A stretch of DNA of 64,000 nt from Bacillus cereus ATCC 14579 (GTDB lineage: Bacteria > Bacillota > Bacilli > Bacillales > Bacillaceae_G), in contig NC_004722.1 in NCBI RefSeq assembly GCF_000007825.1, forward strand, positions 1,466,501 to 1,530,500. Reading direction: 5' to 3'. The notes under the pieces were generated by a model. The model ran no database searches. It was given only the letters and a program-made list of their open reading frames with translations, and was not told where the DNA came from. Shown here piece by piece: positions 27,823-36,781 of this stretch (within the stretch, counting starts at the first letter, position 1; each line of letters starts with the position of its first letter). The position numbers and the translations under genes were made by a program.

Positions 27823-28326
27823 ATGAAAAAGTGGATCTTTGCAATCATTATTGTTATCGTTGCTAGCGGAATATATGGGGCGTATGTTTATAATAAAGCG
27901 ATGGGAAAGAAAATTCCAAAAGAGTCGAAATTTGTAGAAATTGCTAAAGAAAAAGCAAAGCTTACAAAGGTGAAATCTGTTGATTATTACAACGGAAAAT
28001 CTGCATATATAGTCGTGCAAGGTACAGATGAAAAGGGAGAACAACTTATCGTTTGGGTGCCTGAGAAAAAAGGGGATACTGTAGTAAGGAAAAAGAGCGA
28101 AGGTATTTCTGAAAAAGAGGCTATACAAAGAACAATAGAGCAAGTCGGCAATGAAAGTAAGGAATCAAAAAGTAAGCCGAAAGAGATTATGAAAGTGAAA
28201 TTAGGCTTTGAAAATGATGTACCACTATGGGAAGTTACATATATTGATGATGACAATCGTTATAGTTATTACTATCTTGAATTTAAAGATGGAAAATTTT
28301 TAAGACGATATAGCATTGAAAAATAG
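27823..28326 (+). CDS. ypmB: YpmB-like membrane-anchored protein (DUF5590/PepSY-like)
   Basis: A 167-aa protein with one N-terminal membrane helix (residues ~3-23) and an external domain. In the external part GKSAYIVVQGTDEKGEQLIVWVP and a C-terminal WEVTYIDDDNRYSYYYLEFKDG resemble PepSY-type beta hairpins. Position between ypmA and aspB matches B. subtilis ypmB. Function unknown. Confidence 0.82.
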   Translation: MKKWIFAIIIVIVASGIYGAYVYNKAMGKKIPKESKFVEIAKEKAKLTKVKSVDYYNGKSAYIVVQGTDEKGEQLIVWVPEKKGDTVVRKKSEGISEKEAIQRTIEQVGNESKESKSKPKEIMKVKLGFENDVPLWEVTYIDDDNRYSYYYLEFKDGKFLRRYSIEK

Positions 28327-28344
28327 ATGTAGGGGGAACTACAA

Positions 28345-29532
28345 ATGAAATTAGCAAAGCGAGTAGCTGCTTTAACACCGTCTTCAACTTTAGAAATTAC
28401 AGCAAAGGCACAAGCACTAAAAGCAGAGGGTCATGATGTAATTGGATTAGGGGCAGGGGAACCTGACTTTAATACACCAGAGCATATTATGGATGCTGCA
28501 CATAAAGCGATGTTAGAAGGGCATACGAAGTATACACCAACAGGTGGATTACAATCGTTAAAACAAGAAATTGTGAAGAAATTTACTCGCGATCAAGGTA
28601 TTGCGTATGATCCATCTGAAATTATTGTATGTAATGGTGCAAAGCATGCATTATATACATTATTCCAAGTATTACTTGATGAGGGAGATGAAGTTATCAT
28701 CCCAACTCCTTACTGGGTAAGCTATCCAGAGCAAGTAAAGCTTGCTGGCGGTAAGCCGGTTTATGTAGAAGGTTTAGAAGACAATGAGTACAAAATTACA
28801 GCAAAGCAGCTGCGTGAGGCAATTACAGAGAAAACGAAAGCAGTTATTATTAATTCACCGAGCAATCCAACAGGAATGATTTATAGCAAAGAAGAATTAC
28901 AACAGCTTGGAGAAGTATGTTTAGAACATGATATTTTAATCGTTTCTGATGAAATTTATGAAAAATTAATTTATGGTGGCGTAGAATATACTTCAATTGC
29001 CCAGCTTTCTAATGCATTAAAAGAACAAACACTTATTATTAATGGTGTATCTAAATCTCATTCTATGACAGGATGGCGTATTGGATATGCTGCAGGAAAT
29101 AAGCAGCTTATTAAAGCAATGACGAATTTAGCGAGTCATAGTACGTCAAACCCTACTTCAATCGCTCAATACGGCGCAATTGCGGCATATACAGGCTCAC
29201 AAGAACCTGTGGAAACAATGCGTCAAGCCTTTGAAGAGAGATTAAACATCATTTATGATAAATTAATTCAAATCCCTGGCTTTACTTGTATTAAACCGCA
29301 AGGGGCATTTTACTTATTCCCTAACGTAAAAGAAGCTGTAGCTTTATCAGGATATGCAACAGTTGATGATTGGGCAAAAGCTCTATTAGAAGAGGAAAAA
29401 GTGGCTCTTGTACCAGGTACAGGATTTGGTGCTCCAAATAATGTTCGTTTATCATATGCGACATCTCTTGAACAAGTAGAGAAAGCATTAGAGCGCATCC
29501 ATACATTTATGAAAAGTAAAGTGCAAGCTTAA
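28345..29532 (+). CDS. aspB: Aspartate aminotransferase
   Basis: PLP-dependent class I aminotransferase interconverting aspartate/2-oxoglutarate and oxaloacetate/glutamate. The 395-aa protein has GLGAGEPDFNTPEH, NSPSNPTG, VSDEIYEKL and the Schiff-base lysine in GVSKSHSMTGWRIGYAAG. TAGGGGGAAC precedes the ATG. A terminator follows. Probably cotranscribed with ypmA-ypmB. Confidence 0.93.
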   Translation: MKLAKRVAALTPSSTLEITAKAQALKAEGHDVIGLGAGEPDFNTPEHIMDAAHKAMLEGHTKYTPTGGLQSLKQEIVKKFTRDQGIAYDPSEIIVCNGAKHALYTLFQVLLDEGDEVIIPTPYWVSYPEQVKLAGGKPVYVEGLEDNEYKITAKQLREAITEKTKAVIINSPSNPTGMIYSKEELQQLGEVCLEHDILIVSDEIYEKLIYGGVEYTSIAQLSNALKEQTLIINGVSKSHSMTGWRIGYAAGNKQLIKAMTNLASHSTSNPTSIAQYGAIAAYTGSQEPVETMRQAFEERLNIIYDKLIQIPGFTCIKPQGAFYLFPNVKEAVALSGYATVDDWAKALLEEEKVALVPGTGFGAPNNVRLSYATSLEQVEKALERIHTFMKSKVQA

Positions 29533-29556
29533 TTTTATATTTCATTCATGTAATAT

Positions 29557-29589
29557 AAAAAACCTCCCTATTAATGGGGAGGTTTTTTT
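29557..29589 (+). terminator. Terminator after aspB
   Basis: AAAAAACCTCCC-TATTAAT-GGGGAGGTTTTTTT. Confidence 0.9.
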
Positions 29590-29652
29590 GACGGATTGTG
29601 GCAAAAAGAAATAGCTAAAGGTGTGTTATACTAGAGAGCGAGGTGTTTGGTG

Positions 29653-30360
29653 ATGAAAAAGAAAATGATGTTACAGTGGTTTGAGCAGGGAAGCATTGCA
29701 ATTCCAAAATTACTTATGATGCATTATAAAAAATTAGGTTTAAATGAGACGGAATTTATGGTTGTACTTCATGTACACACATTTTTAGAATCAGGTAATT
29801 CGTTTCCGACTCCTTCAGAGATTTCTGAACGGATGACGATAACGGAAATGAAATGTATGGAAGTAATTCAGACGTTGATTCAAAAAGGTTTTTTATCACT
29901 AGAAGGTGGACAAAGATCAGAAGCGATGATGTGCGAAAGTTATTCTTTACAACCGTTATGGGAAAAAATATTACATTTCTTAATGGATGAATCAATAGAG
30001 GAAGAGCAAAAAGAAAAAAAACAGCTACAAGTAAATTTATATACAGTATTTGAAAAAGAATTTGGAAGACCACTTTCGCCGTTCGAATGTGAAACGTTAG
30101 GGATGTGGGAGGACCAAGATCAACATCATCCAAATTTAATTCAAGCGGCTCTTAGAGAAGCTGTAATGAGTGGAAAACTAAATTTCCGATATATTGATCG
30201 TATTTTATTTGAGTGGAAAAAGAATGGAATTAAAACGGTAGATCAGGCTCAAAATCAAGGTCAAAAATTTAGAGCGAATCAACAAAGGGCACAACAAATG
30301 ACAAAACAAGAGACGAAATTTACTGGAAAAGTGCCTTTTTATAATTGGTTGGAGCAGTAA
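29653..30360 (+). CDS. dnaD: Primosome component DnaD
   Basis: A 235-aa DNA-remodelling protein needed for DnaA- and PriA-dependent helicase loading. The N-terminal winged-helix domain (residues ~1-100; LGLNETEFMVVLHVHTFLE) mediates oligomerisation. The C-terminal domain (~125-215) has the DnaD/DnaB2 motif, with LIQAALREAVMSGKLNFRYIDRIL followed by basic residues. ATG at 29653 is taken as the start, with GAGGTG upstream; TTG and GTG codons immediately before it are alternatives. nth follows after 15 bases, as in B. subtilis. Confidence 0.93.
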   Translation: MKKKMMLQWFEQGSIAIPKLLMMHYKKLGLNETEFMVVLHVHTFLESGNSFPTPSEISERMTITEMKCMEVIQTLIQKGFLSLEGGQRSEAMMCESYSLQPLWEKILHFLMDESIEEEQKEKKQLQVNLYTVFEKEFGRPLSPFECETLGMWEDQDQHHPNLIQAALREAVMSGKLNFRYIDRILFEWKKNGIKTVDQAQNQGQKFRANQQRAQQMTKQETKFTGKVPFYNWLEQ

Positions 30361-30375
30361 TATAGGAGGAAAAAT

Positions 30376-31023
30376 ATGCTTAACAAAACGCAAATCCGTT
30401 ATTGTTTAGACACAATGGCGGATATGTATCCAGAAGCACATTGTGAATTGGTTCATGATAATCCATTTGAACTTGTAATCGCGGTGGCGTTATCTGCACA
30501 ATGTACGGATGTACTTGTAAATAAAGTGACAAGAAATTTATTTCAAAAATATAAAACACCAGAAGATTATTTAAGTGTTTCTCTAGAAGAATTACAACAA
30601 GATATACGCTCTATCGGATTGTATAGAAATAAAGCAAAAAACATTCAAAAATTATGCCGAATGTTATTAGATGACTATAATGGAGAAGTACCGAACGATC
30701 GAGATGAACTTACGAAATTACCAGGTGTAGGAAGGAAAACAGCGAATGTTGTAGTTTCCGTAGCGTTTGGAATTCCGGCAATTGCTGTTGATACACATGT
30801 GGAGCGAGTGAGTAAACGATTAGCTATGTGTAGATGGAAAGACTCTGTGTTAGAAGTAGAAAAAACATTAATGAAGAAAGTACCAATGGATGAGTGGGGA
30901 GTTACACATCATCGTATGATTTTCTTTGGACGTTATCATTGTAAAGCACAACGACCGCAATGTGAGGAATGCAGACTGTTAGAAGTATGTCGTGAAGGAA
31001 AGAAGCGAATGAAGGTGAAATAA
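30376..31023 (+). CDS. nth: Endonuclease III
   Basis: DNA glycosylase/AP lyase that removes oxidised pyrimidines. The 215-aa protein has the helix-hairpin-helix LPGVGRKTANVV with the catalytic lysine, the catalytic aspartate in AVDTHVERVS, and a C-terminal 4Fe-4S site with C-x6-C-x2-C-x5-C spacing (CKAQRPQCEECRLLEVC). TAGGAGG precedes the start. Lies between dnaD and ypoC. Confidence 0.96.
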   Translation: MLNKTQIRYCLDTMADMYPEAHCELVHDNPFELVIAVALSAQCTDVLVNKVTRNLFQKYKTPEDYLSVSLEELQQDIRSIGLYRNKAKNIQKLCRMLLDDYNGEVPNDRDELTKLPGVGRKTANVVVSVAFGIPAIAVDTHVERVSKRLAMCRWKDSVLEVEKTLMKKVPMDEWGVTHHRMIFFGRYHCKAQRPQCEECRLLEVCREGKKRMKVK

Positions 31024-31026
31024 AGG

Positions 31027-31545
31027 ATGGAACGAGTTATAGAAATACCGAAAGAATTTCACTGTTTACCATTTTTTAAAGAAAGTGTAAATTTAATTAA
31101 GTATCATACAGACAATTCTTTTGAAGAGATAATACAAAATACTTACTTTATATTTGATATTGAAAGACAGTATGAGCCATGGAAGGAAATTGAAAACAGC
31201 ATTCCAGTGATGTTGAATGTATGGAAAAATAAGCATGAAGACATTGCTATACTGTTTCGAAATAGAAATAAGCAAGAGGCTGAGGGACCAATGATTCTTT
31301 TTGCAGCTCACTTGTTATCGGTTGTCTATTGGCTAAATGAACAACCTGTTCATAGTTTGAATGAAATGCAAATAAATACGAATAAATTAAAAGTGCAACC
31401 TGTTAATTTTATGGAAAGATATTCATTCATTATAAAGAAACCGAGTAATTATCATTCTTATATTCAATTAGCGCAGTTGTATATCGAAATAGAAAAGCTG
31501 TATGTAAAGAAAATGATAACAAAAAAGAAGTCCGCTTCTCGTTAA
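31027..31545 (+). CDS. ypoC: YpoC-like protein
   Basis: A 172-aa protein of unknown function beginning 4 bases after nth. It has no signal or membrane segment and ends in a strongly basic tail. The position between nth and ponA (convergent) is that of B. subtilis ypoC. The last codons lie inside the bidirectional terminator shared with ponA. Confidence 0.75.
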   Translation: MERVIEIPKEFHCLPFFKESVNLIKYHTDNSFEEIIQNTYFIFDIERQYEPWKEIENSIPVMLNVWKNKHEDIAILFRNRNKQEAEGPMILFAAHLLSVVYWLNEQPVHSLNEMQINTNKLKVQPVNFMERYSFIIKKPSNYHSYIQLAQLYIEIEKLYVKKMITKKKSASR

Positions 31546-31566
31546 GAGAAACGGACTTCTTTTTTG
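31523..31566. terminator. Bidirectional terminator between ypoC and ponA
   Basis: AAAAGAAGTCCG-TTTCTC-type stem (AAGTCCG...CGGACTT with an inner CTTCTC/GAGAA pairing), flanked by A and T runs on opposite sides, so it can work for both converging genes. Confidence 0.85.
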
Positions 31567-31606
31567 TATATTAGGACTCTGTTGTAACAACAGCACCGTC
31601 TGCGTG

Positions 31607-31965
31607 AGGTGTATCTCCTCCGGGATTTTGGTGTTGCTGTTCTTGTTGTTTCTTAGCCTCTTCTTCAGCTTTTTTCTTGGCCTCTTCTTCAGCTTTCTTC
31701 TTAGCTTCTTCTTCAGCTTTTTTCTTAGCTTCTTCTTCAGCTTTCCTTCTAGCTTCCTCATCAGCTTTCTTTTGAGCTTCTTCTTGCTGTTTACGTTGTT
31801 GTTCTTGCTGTTGTTCTTGTTGTTTCTTAGCCTCTTCTTCAGCCTTTTTCTTAGCTTCGTCTTGTTTTACTTTATCTTCATTAGCCTTTTTCTGGGCTTC
31901 CTCATCAGCTTTTTTCTTAGCTTCTTCATCGGCCTTTTTCTTAGCCTCTTCTTCAGCTTTTTTTG
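31607..31965 (-). repeat. Lys/Glu/Ala-rich repeat tail of PBP1A
   Basis: DNA coding the C terminus of ponA consists of imperfect repeats of KKKAEEEA and KKKADEEA interrupted by a Gln-rich block (QQEQQQEQQRKQQ). Low-complexity repeats like this change copy number readily and would be charged, helical and outside the membrane. Confidence 0.8.
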
Positions 31966-33835
31966 CATCTGGAGTTCCGCCAGGCGCAGTGAAGGATGCA
32001 CCAACTGCTGGGCTTGTGCCAGTACCTTTTTTCGCTACTACAGAGAAGCTGTAAGTAACACCTGGTTTAATACCACCAAGAGTAGCTGTCGTACCACTTA
32101 TTGATAGGCTACCACTTGAACCGTCAGTTGCTTTATAGCTGGCTGCATATGCATCAACTTCTGCTGGTCCAGACCAGTTTAGTGTAACTGTGCTAGCGCC
32201 ATCAAAAGTGACATTCAGACCACTAGGGGCATCTACTTTAATTTGTTTAATTGCATCTTTTTTCGCACCTTTTACGTATAACTCTCCGTTTATTTCTTGT
32301 ACAGAAGAAGGACGTTCAAAGCGTGATTTATCTGTAGCGAATTTGCTCATCATTACTTGGAACATTTGCTGTGCAATTCTAGTGGAGCGATCGCTAACAT
32401 AATTTTTTGGACCATCTTTTTCGTAACCGGTCCAAACAGCCATTGTGTATTGTGGCGTATATCCAGCAAACCAGCTATCTCTGTTTGCATCAGCTGGGAT
32501 GTCATATTTTTGAAGAACTGATTCATCAAAGTTTTGTGTTCCTGTTTTACCTGCTACGTCAACACCTGAAACGTATGCTGTTGGACCTGTACCACCAGAA
32601 CCAGGTTTTACTACGTCACGAAGAACGTCAGTAACCATATAAGCTGTATAGTCTTGCATTGCGCGATGTTCTTTCGGTTTAAAGCTTTTCTTTTTCCCGT
32701 CCGGGAAGGTTACTTCTTTTACGAAGTGTGGTTTATTATAGTTACCACTATTACCAAAGGTTGCATATGCACCTGCTACTTCTAATGGAGAACTATCGTT
32801 ACTACCGATTGCTGTTGATTCGTAGACTTTTCCTTCTTTAAAGGTCATGCCTAAACCTTCAGCAAATTCTTTTGACTTATTAAGACCAACTGTTTGTGCT
32901 GTCTTTAAAGCTGGAATGTTTAATGACTTTTTCAAAGCTTCACGTAGTGAAACGTCACCTTTGTAACTCTTTGTTGCATTTTGTATTTTCTTACCATTGG
33001 AATACGTATACTCTGAGTCGTTTAATTGATGGTATGTAGACCATTGTAAATTTTCAATTGCCGGACCGTAGTCGAAAATTGGTTTCATTGTTGAACCAAC
33101 TTGGCGTTTTAAATCAGTTGCCATATTATGACCTTTGAAAGTAGACTTACTTTCTTTACGTCCAGCACCAATTGCTCGAACTTCTCCAGACTGTGTATCC
33201 ATAAATACGAATGACCCTTGGAATTGATCGTCCGGATACTTAATAAGATTGCCATCCATAATTTTGTCGGCGTAATCTTGAGCATCTTGATCAAGTGTTG
33301 TATGAATCGTTAAACCATCTGAACCGATATTTACATCAGGATATTCTTTTTCAACTTCTTTTACAACCGCATCTAAAAATGCTTGATACTTCATCTCAGT
33401 TACTTCTGAAGACGGTTGAAGGCCCTCAGTTACTGGAATCTTAACGGCGTTATTCATTTCTTCTTTTGTTATATAACCATGTCGATTCATTAATGATAAT
33501 ACGACATTACGACGATTTGTTGCTCGTTCAACATTTTCCTTTTTTGTTGGATCATAAATGTTTGGACCTTGGGGTAAACCAGCGAGCATAGCAGCTTCAT
33601 GTAATTGCAAGTCTTTTAAATCTTTACCATAATATTTTTGCGCTGCTGTCGCAATACCGTATGAACGGTTACAGCCCTTTCCGAACGGGAAAGCCCATCG
33701 CCTTTAGGCATGGGATGAAAGTGAGGTTGGATACGGAGTACCACTAAAAATCGCTAAGTTTGTGGTACTTTAAGTATCCAAAATATTGGTATCTTTTGTG
33801 GTGTAGTTTAAAAGTAAAACTGATACAATGTGAAT

Positions 33836-34237
33836 ATGATAAATGATTATAGAAGAACCAAAACAACTGTGTCATTAATTAACTACCATTTTGTGTTTTG
33901 CCCGCGATACAGAAGAAAAATTTTTCTTAACACAAAAGTAGAAGAACGTTTCAAAGAGTTGGTTCAAGAAATATGCGGAGAAATGGATGTTGCTATTGTC
34001 GCAATGGAATGCGACAAAGACCACGTTCACTTGTTCTTAAATACACTACCAACACTTAGTCCTGCTGACACAATGGCGAAAATTAAAGGAGTGACATCGA
34101 AGCGTTTGAGAGGAGAGTTTCCTCATCTTCAACACTTGCCAAGTCTATGGACACGTTCCTATTTTGTTTCTACTGCTGGAAATGTATCGACTGAGACAAT
34201 TAAACAGTATGTTGAAAATCAAAAGACGAGGGGGTGA
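33836..34237 (+). CDS. tnpA: IS200/IS605 transposase TnpA (Y1 HUH)
   Basis: A 133-aa single-strand transposase of the HUH superfamily. The metal-binding HUH motif is HVHLF (KDHVHLFLNTLP), and the nucleophilic tyrosine is expected in TIKQYVENQ near the C terminus. It excises and inserts the element as single-stranded circles by recognising subterminal hairpins. Length is normal and the frame is intact, so the element may be active. The start is ATG at 33836 or GTG at 33830; neither has a strong ribosome binding site. Its stop overlaps a GTG just upstream of tnpB. Confidence 0.92.
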   Translation: MINDYRRTKTTVSLINYHFVFCPRYRRKIFLNTKVEERFKELVQEICGEMDVAIVAMECDKDHVHLFLNTLPTLSPADTMAKIKGVTSKRLRGEFPHLQHLPSLWTRSYFVSTAGNVSTETIKQYVENQKTRG

Positions 34238-34242
34238 AAATT

Positions 34243-35322
34243 GTGTCACAAACAATCACAGTCAAAGTTAAATTGCTTCCAACAAAAGAACAAATTCAGT
34301 TATTGGAACAAAGTAGCTATGAGTATATCAAAGTCATTAATACACTTGTATCTGAAATGGCTGAAGCGAAGAAGAGCACTAAGAAAAGTACAAAAGATGT
34401 TGAAGCGAATCTTCCAAGCGCAGTGAAGAACCAAGCAATTAAAGACGCTAAAAGTGTGTTTTCTACAAAGGTGAAAAAAAGTAAATACAAAGTTATTCCG
34501 ATTCTAAAGAGACCTGTTTGTGTATGGAACAATCAAAACTATTCGTTTGACTTCACGCACATTTCAGTTCCACTCATGGTAAATGGAAAATCAACTCGCT
34601 TAAAGGTTCGTGCTTTATTAACTGATAAATATAATCGCAATTTTAATTTGTTAACACACAAGTTAGGTACACTTCGTATCACGAAGAAATCTAATAAGTG
34701 GATTGCTCAAATATCTGTCACAATTCCTACAAATGAAAAAACAGGAACGAAGATTTTAGGGGTAGATTTAGGTCTTAAAGTCCCTGCGGTAGCCATCACA
34801 GACGATGAGAAAGTTCGTTTCTTCGGCAATGGTAGACAAAACAAATATATGAAACGTAAGTTTCGTAGTGTTCGTAAGAAGTTAGGTGAAAATAAGAAAT
34901 TAAATGCCATTCGACAACTTGATGATAAAGAACAAAGATGGATGCAAGACCAAGACCACAAAGTAAGTCGTGAAATCATTGACTTTGCAACTGATAATAA
35001 CATTTCTGTTATTCGTTTAGAACAACTAACGAATATTAGACAGACGGCAAGAACAAGCCGTAAAAACGAGAAAAATCTACACACTTGGTCATTCTATCGT
35101 TTAGCACAATTCATTGAATACAAAGCGAATTTAGTTGGTATTAAGGTAGAATATGTGAACCCTGCTTATACAAGTCAAACATGTCCGAAATGTTCTGAAA
35201 AGAACAAAGCACCAGACAGAAAATACAAGTGCCGATGTGGATTTGAGAAACATCGTGATATTGTTGGGGCGATGAATATTCGCTACGCAACTGTGATTGA
35301 TGGTAACAGTCAATCAGCCTAA
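34243..35322 (+). CDS. tnpB: RNA-guided nuclease TnpB (IS605 OrfB)
   Basis: A 359-aa protein with an intact RuvC triad: Asp175 in GVDLGLKVPAV, Glu260 in IRLEQLT, Asp339 in KHRDIVGAMN. A zinc finger (Cys314, Cys317, Cys330, Cys332: CPKC...CRC) splits the last two motifs. TnpB proteins use an RNA from the element's right end to cut DNA next to a transposon-adjacent motif, helping retention of the element; they are relatives of Cas12. The start is GTG at 34243 with GAGGGGG 8 bases upstream; GTG at 34234 overlaps the tnpA stop. Confidence 0.93.
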   Translation: MSQTITVKVKLLPTKEQIQLLEQSSYEYIKVINTLVSEMAEAKKSTKKSTKDVEANLPSAVKNQAIKDAKSVFSTKVKKSKYKVIPILKRPVCVWNNQNYSFDFTHISVPLMVNGKSTRLKVRALLTDKYNRNFNLLTHKLGTLRITKKSNKWIAQISVTIPTNEKTGTKILGVDLGLKVPAVAITDDEKVRFFGNGRQNKYMKRKFRSVRKKLGENKKLNAIRQLDDKEQRWMQDQDHKVSREIIDFATDNNISVIRLEQLTNIRQTARTSRKNEKNLHTWSFYRLAQFIEYKANLVGIKVEYVNPAYTSQTCPKCSEKNKAPDRKYKCRCGFEKHRDIVGAMNIRYATVIDGNSQSA

Positions 35323-35497
35323 GATGCTATACGCACTGTCTTAGGAGGGGCAATGAGATGCCCTCATCTTGAAGTCTGTTCAAAACAGAAATGGACTGCG
35401 AACGTTTAGTCATTCAAGAATCCCACCCGTCAATCCGTAAGGATTAGGGCTTGCGACTTTAGTCGTGGGAGTCTCAACTAAATTAATCTTATTTAAG
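35323..35497 (+). ncRNA. Predicted TnpB guide RNA (omega/reRNA) region with its guide
   Basis: Non-coding right end of the element downstream of tnpB. It contains several stems: GAGGGGCA/TGCCCTC (about 35345-35365), AATCC-GTAA-GGATT (35432-35445) and the terminal CGAC-TTTA-GTCG within TCCCAC/GTGGGA, finishing at TCAA (35477). In known TnpB systems the guide is the ~16-20 bases following the right end, here CTAAATTAATCTTATTTAAG (35478-35497) of ponA. Predicted from family knowledge and position; expression is not shown. Confidence 0.6.
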
Positions 35498-36138
35498 TAC
35501 ATTTCTAAAATCTCATGTTTAGAGTATTGTTGCTCTAATTTGTAAGATAAGTACCATTCTTGTACTTTTCTTTTAGCAGTTTTGTCCATCGTTAGAAAGT
35601 AGTTTTTAACGACTTGCTGTGTAATCGTACTACCACCTTGGGAACCGAAACCACCAGTGACATTTTCCATAACTGCTTTTGTAGTTCGTTTAAAATCAAT
35701 TCCATTATGATCATAGAAACGCGAATCCTCAGTTGCAAGGAATGCATTTTCAACTACTTTTGGAATTTGATCATAAGTAACGTGTGTTCGTTTTTCAGCA
35801 CCGTATTCATAGAAGAAATTCCCGTTTTTATCAAGAAACTTTGTTGATAAAGGATTAACAAGTTTGGCTTTGTCTAATTTTGGAGCATCCTTTACCATAA
35901 CAAAGAAAGCGGAAACGCCGGCTACAAGACCAACGATACCAAGAAGTAGACAACCTATAAGAAATTTCTTGAAAAAGGAGCCTTTTTTCTTTGGTTTTTC
36001 TTCTTTATGTGTTTTTTTCTCTTGATTTTTCACATGATTTCGTTCTGTACGAGAACGATAATTATCTGACATTATACTTTCTCCTACCTTTCATTCTCTC
36101 CCCCAAAAGTCGAAAAAAGAGCCTTAGTGATGACTCTA

Positions 36139-36741
36139 TCACGAAAAATAAACCATGTCTAGTACACGGATATAGTCAATCCGAGGGTGATAACCGCATG
36201 ATAATAAGGATCCATGCTCTTCTATTTCTTCTTTCGTAATCGACTTGCGTCCACCAGTATTTTGACGATTCCAAAATGCAATAATATGTTTTGCATCTAG
36301 TAAATAAAATTCATCAAAAAGTGTAAATTTAATAATAACAAATGCAATTCCATTATGAGCAACCACTTGCTTCATATGTTCAATTTGATGAAGGTGGAAG
36401 TTTTGAAGTGGGAAACTAGTTTTATTTTTTGTTTCCTTTGCTTCAAAATCGATGTATTTCCCTTTGTATACACCGTTGTAATCTGTTGTAGAAGGTTGTT
36501 TAAAATACGCTTCTTTTACCACTGCAGCACTTCGAGCGGGGTAATCTACTTTTACAATTTGAAGAGGTGTAGGCTTTTTATGTACACATGCAATATTATG
36601 GGTTAAGTAATATTGATTTGTTTCATTCAATTCCTCTTCAAGGGACATACCTCTATTACTATAAGTATGTGTTTTTATAGGTGTTTTTTGAGGTTGTGAA
36701 GCTTGATTATACCTTTTTCCATTTGGGTAACGAATGGTCAT
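36139..36741 (-). CDS. recU: Holliday junction resolvase RecU
   Basis: A 200-aa homodimeric endonuclease that resolves recombination intermediates and modulates RecA. The catalytic metal site is in TTDYNGVYKGKYIDFEAKET (Asp and the DFEAK block), with a basic N-terminal tail typical of RecU (NRGMSLEEELN). It lies directly upstream of ponA on the minus strand, the conserved recU-ponA operon, so both share a promoter in the short region before yppC. Confidence 0.95.
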   Translation of the reverse strand: MTIRYPNGKRYNQASQPQKTPIKTHTYSNRGMSLEEELNETNQYYLTHNIACVHKKPTPLQIVKVDYPARSAAVVKEAYFKQPSTTDYNGVYKGKYIDFEAKETKNKTSFPLQNFHLHQIEHMKQVVAHNGIAFVIIKFTLFDEFYLLDAKHIIAFWNRQNTGGRKSITKEEIEEHGSLLSCGYHPRIDYIRVLDMVYFS

Positions 36742-36781
36742 AGTGTGTCCACCCCCAACTTGCTAAGAATTACTTACAAAG

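Larger units (their letters stand above)
33673..35477 (+). mobile_element. IS200/IS605-family insertion sequence carrying tnpA and tnpB
   Basis: A 1805-bp element inserted in ponA. Left flank is ...GGTTAC (TTAC at 33669-33672) and right end is ...TCTCAA (TCAA at 35474-35477). There are no terminal inverted repeats and no target duplication; excising exactly these bases restores ponA. TTAC target and TCAA right cleavage site are those known for IS608-type elements. Subterminal hairpins at the left include CTTTCC/GGGAAAG and CCCAT-GCC/GGC-ATGGG (33694-33714), plus a longer one with GTACCAC/GTGGTAC (about 33729-33779). At the right, CGAC-TTTA-GTCG sits inside TCCCAC/GTGGGA. Inserted antisense to ponA. 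Confidence 0.92.
31571..36072 (-). pseudogene. ponA: Penicillin-binding protein 1A, split by an IS200/IS605 element
   Basis: Class A PBP: a cytoplasmic basic tail, one membrane helix (~35-57), glycosyltransferase-51 domain, transpeptidase domain, FN3-like domain and a long Lys/Glu/Ala/Gln tail. The 5' part (36072-35478) ends after EMYLNKINL inside the glycosyltransferase (ATEDSRFYDH, GGSTITQQVVKN present). The 3' part resumes at 33672 with GNRSYGIATAAQ. Joining the two gives 2697 bases, 898 codons plus stop, exactly in frame. The transpeptidase serine is in GSTMKPIF and KTGT is in VAGKTGTQNF. The insertion at residue 199 should abolish polymerase activity. The 3' fragment lacks a membrane anchor. 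Confidence 0.9.

Noticed and set aside
31604..32104. Plus-strand ORF rich in Phe, Leu and Ser opposite the ponA tail
   Set aside because: It is the complement of the Lys/Glu/Ala repeats; the minus-strand frame is the conserved protein.
36139..36239. Plus-strand ORF 35991-36239 opposite ponA and recU
   Set aside because: Shadow of the conserved minus-strand genes.
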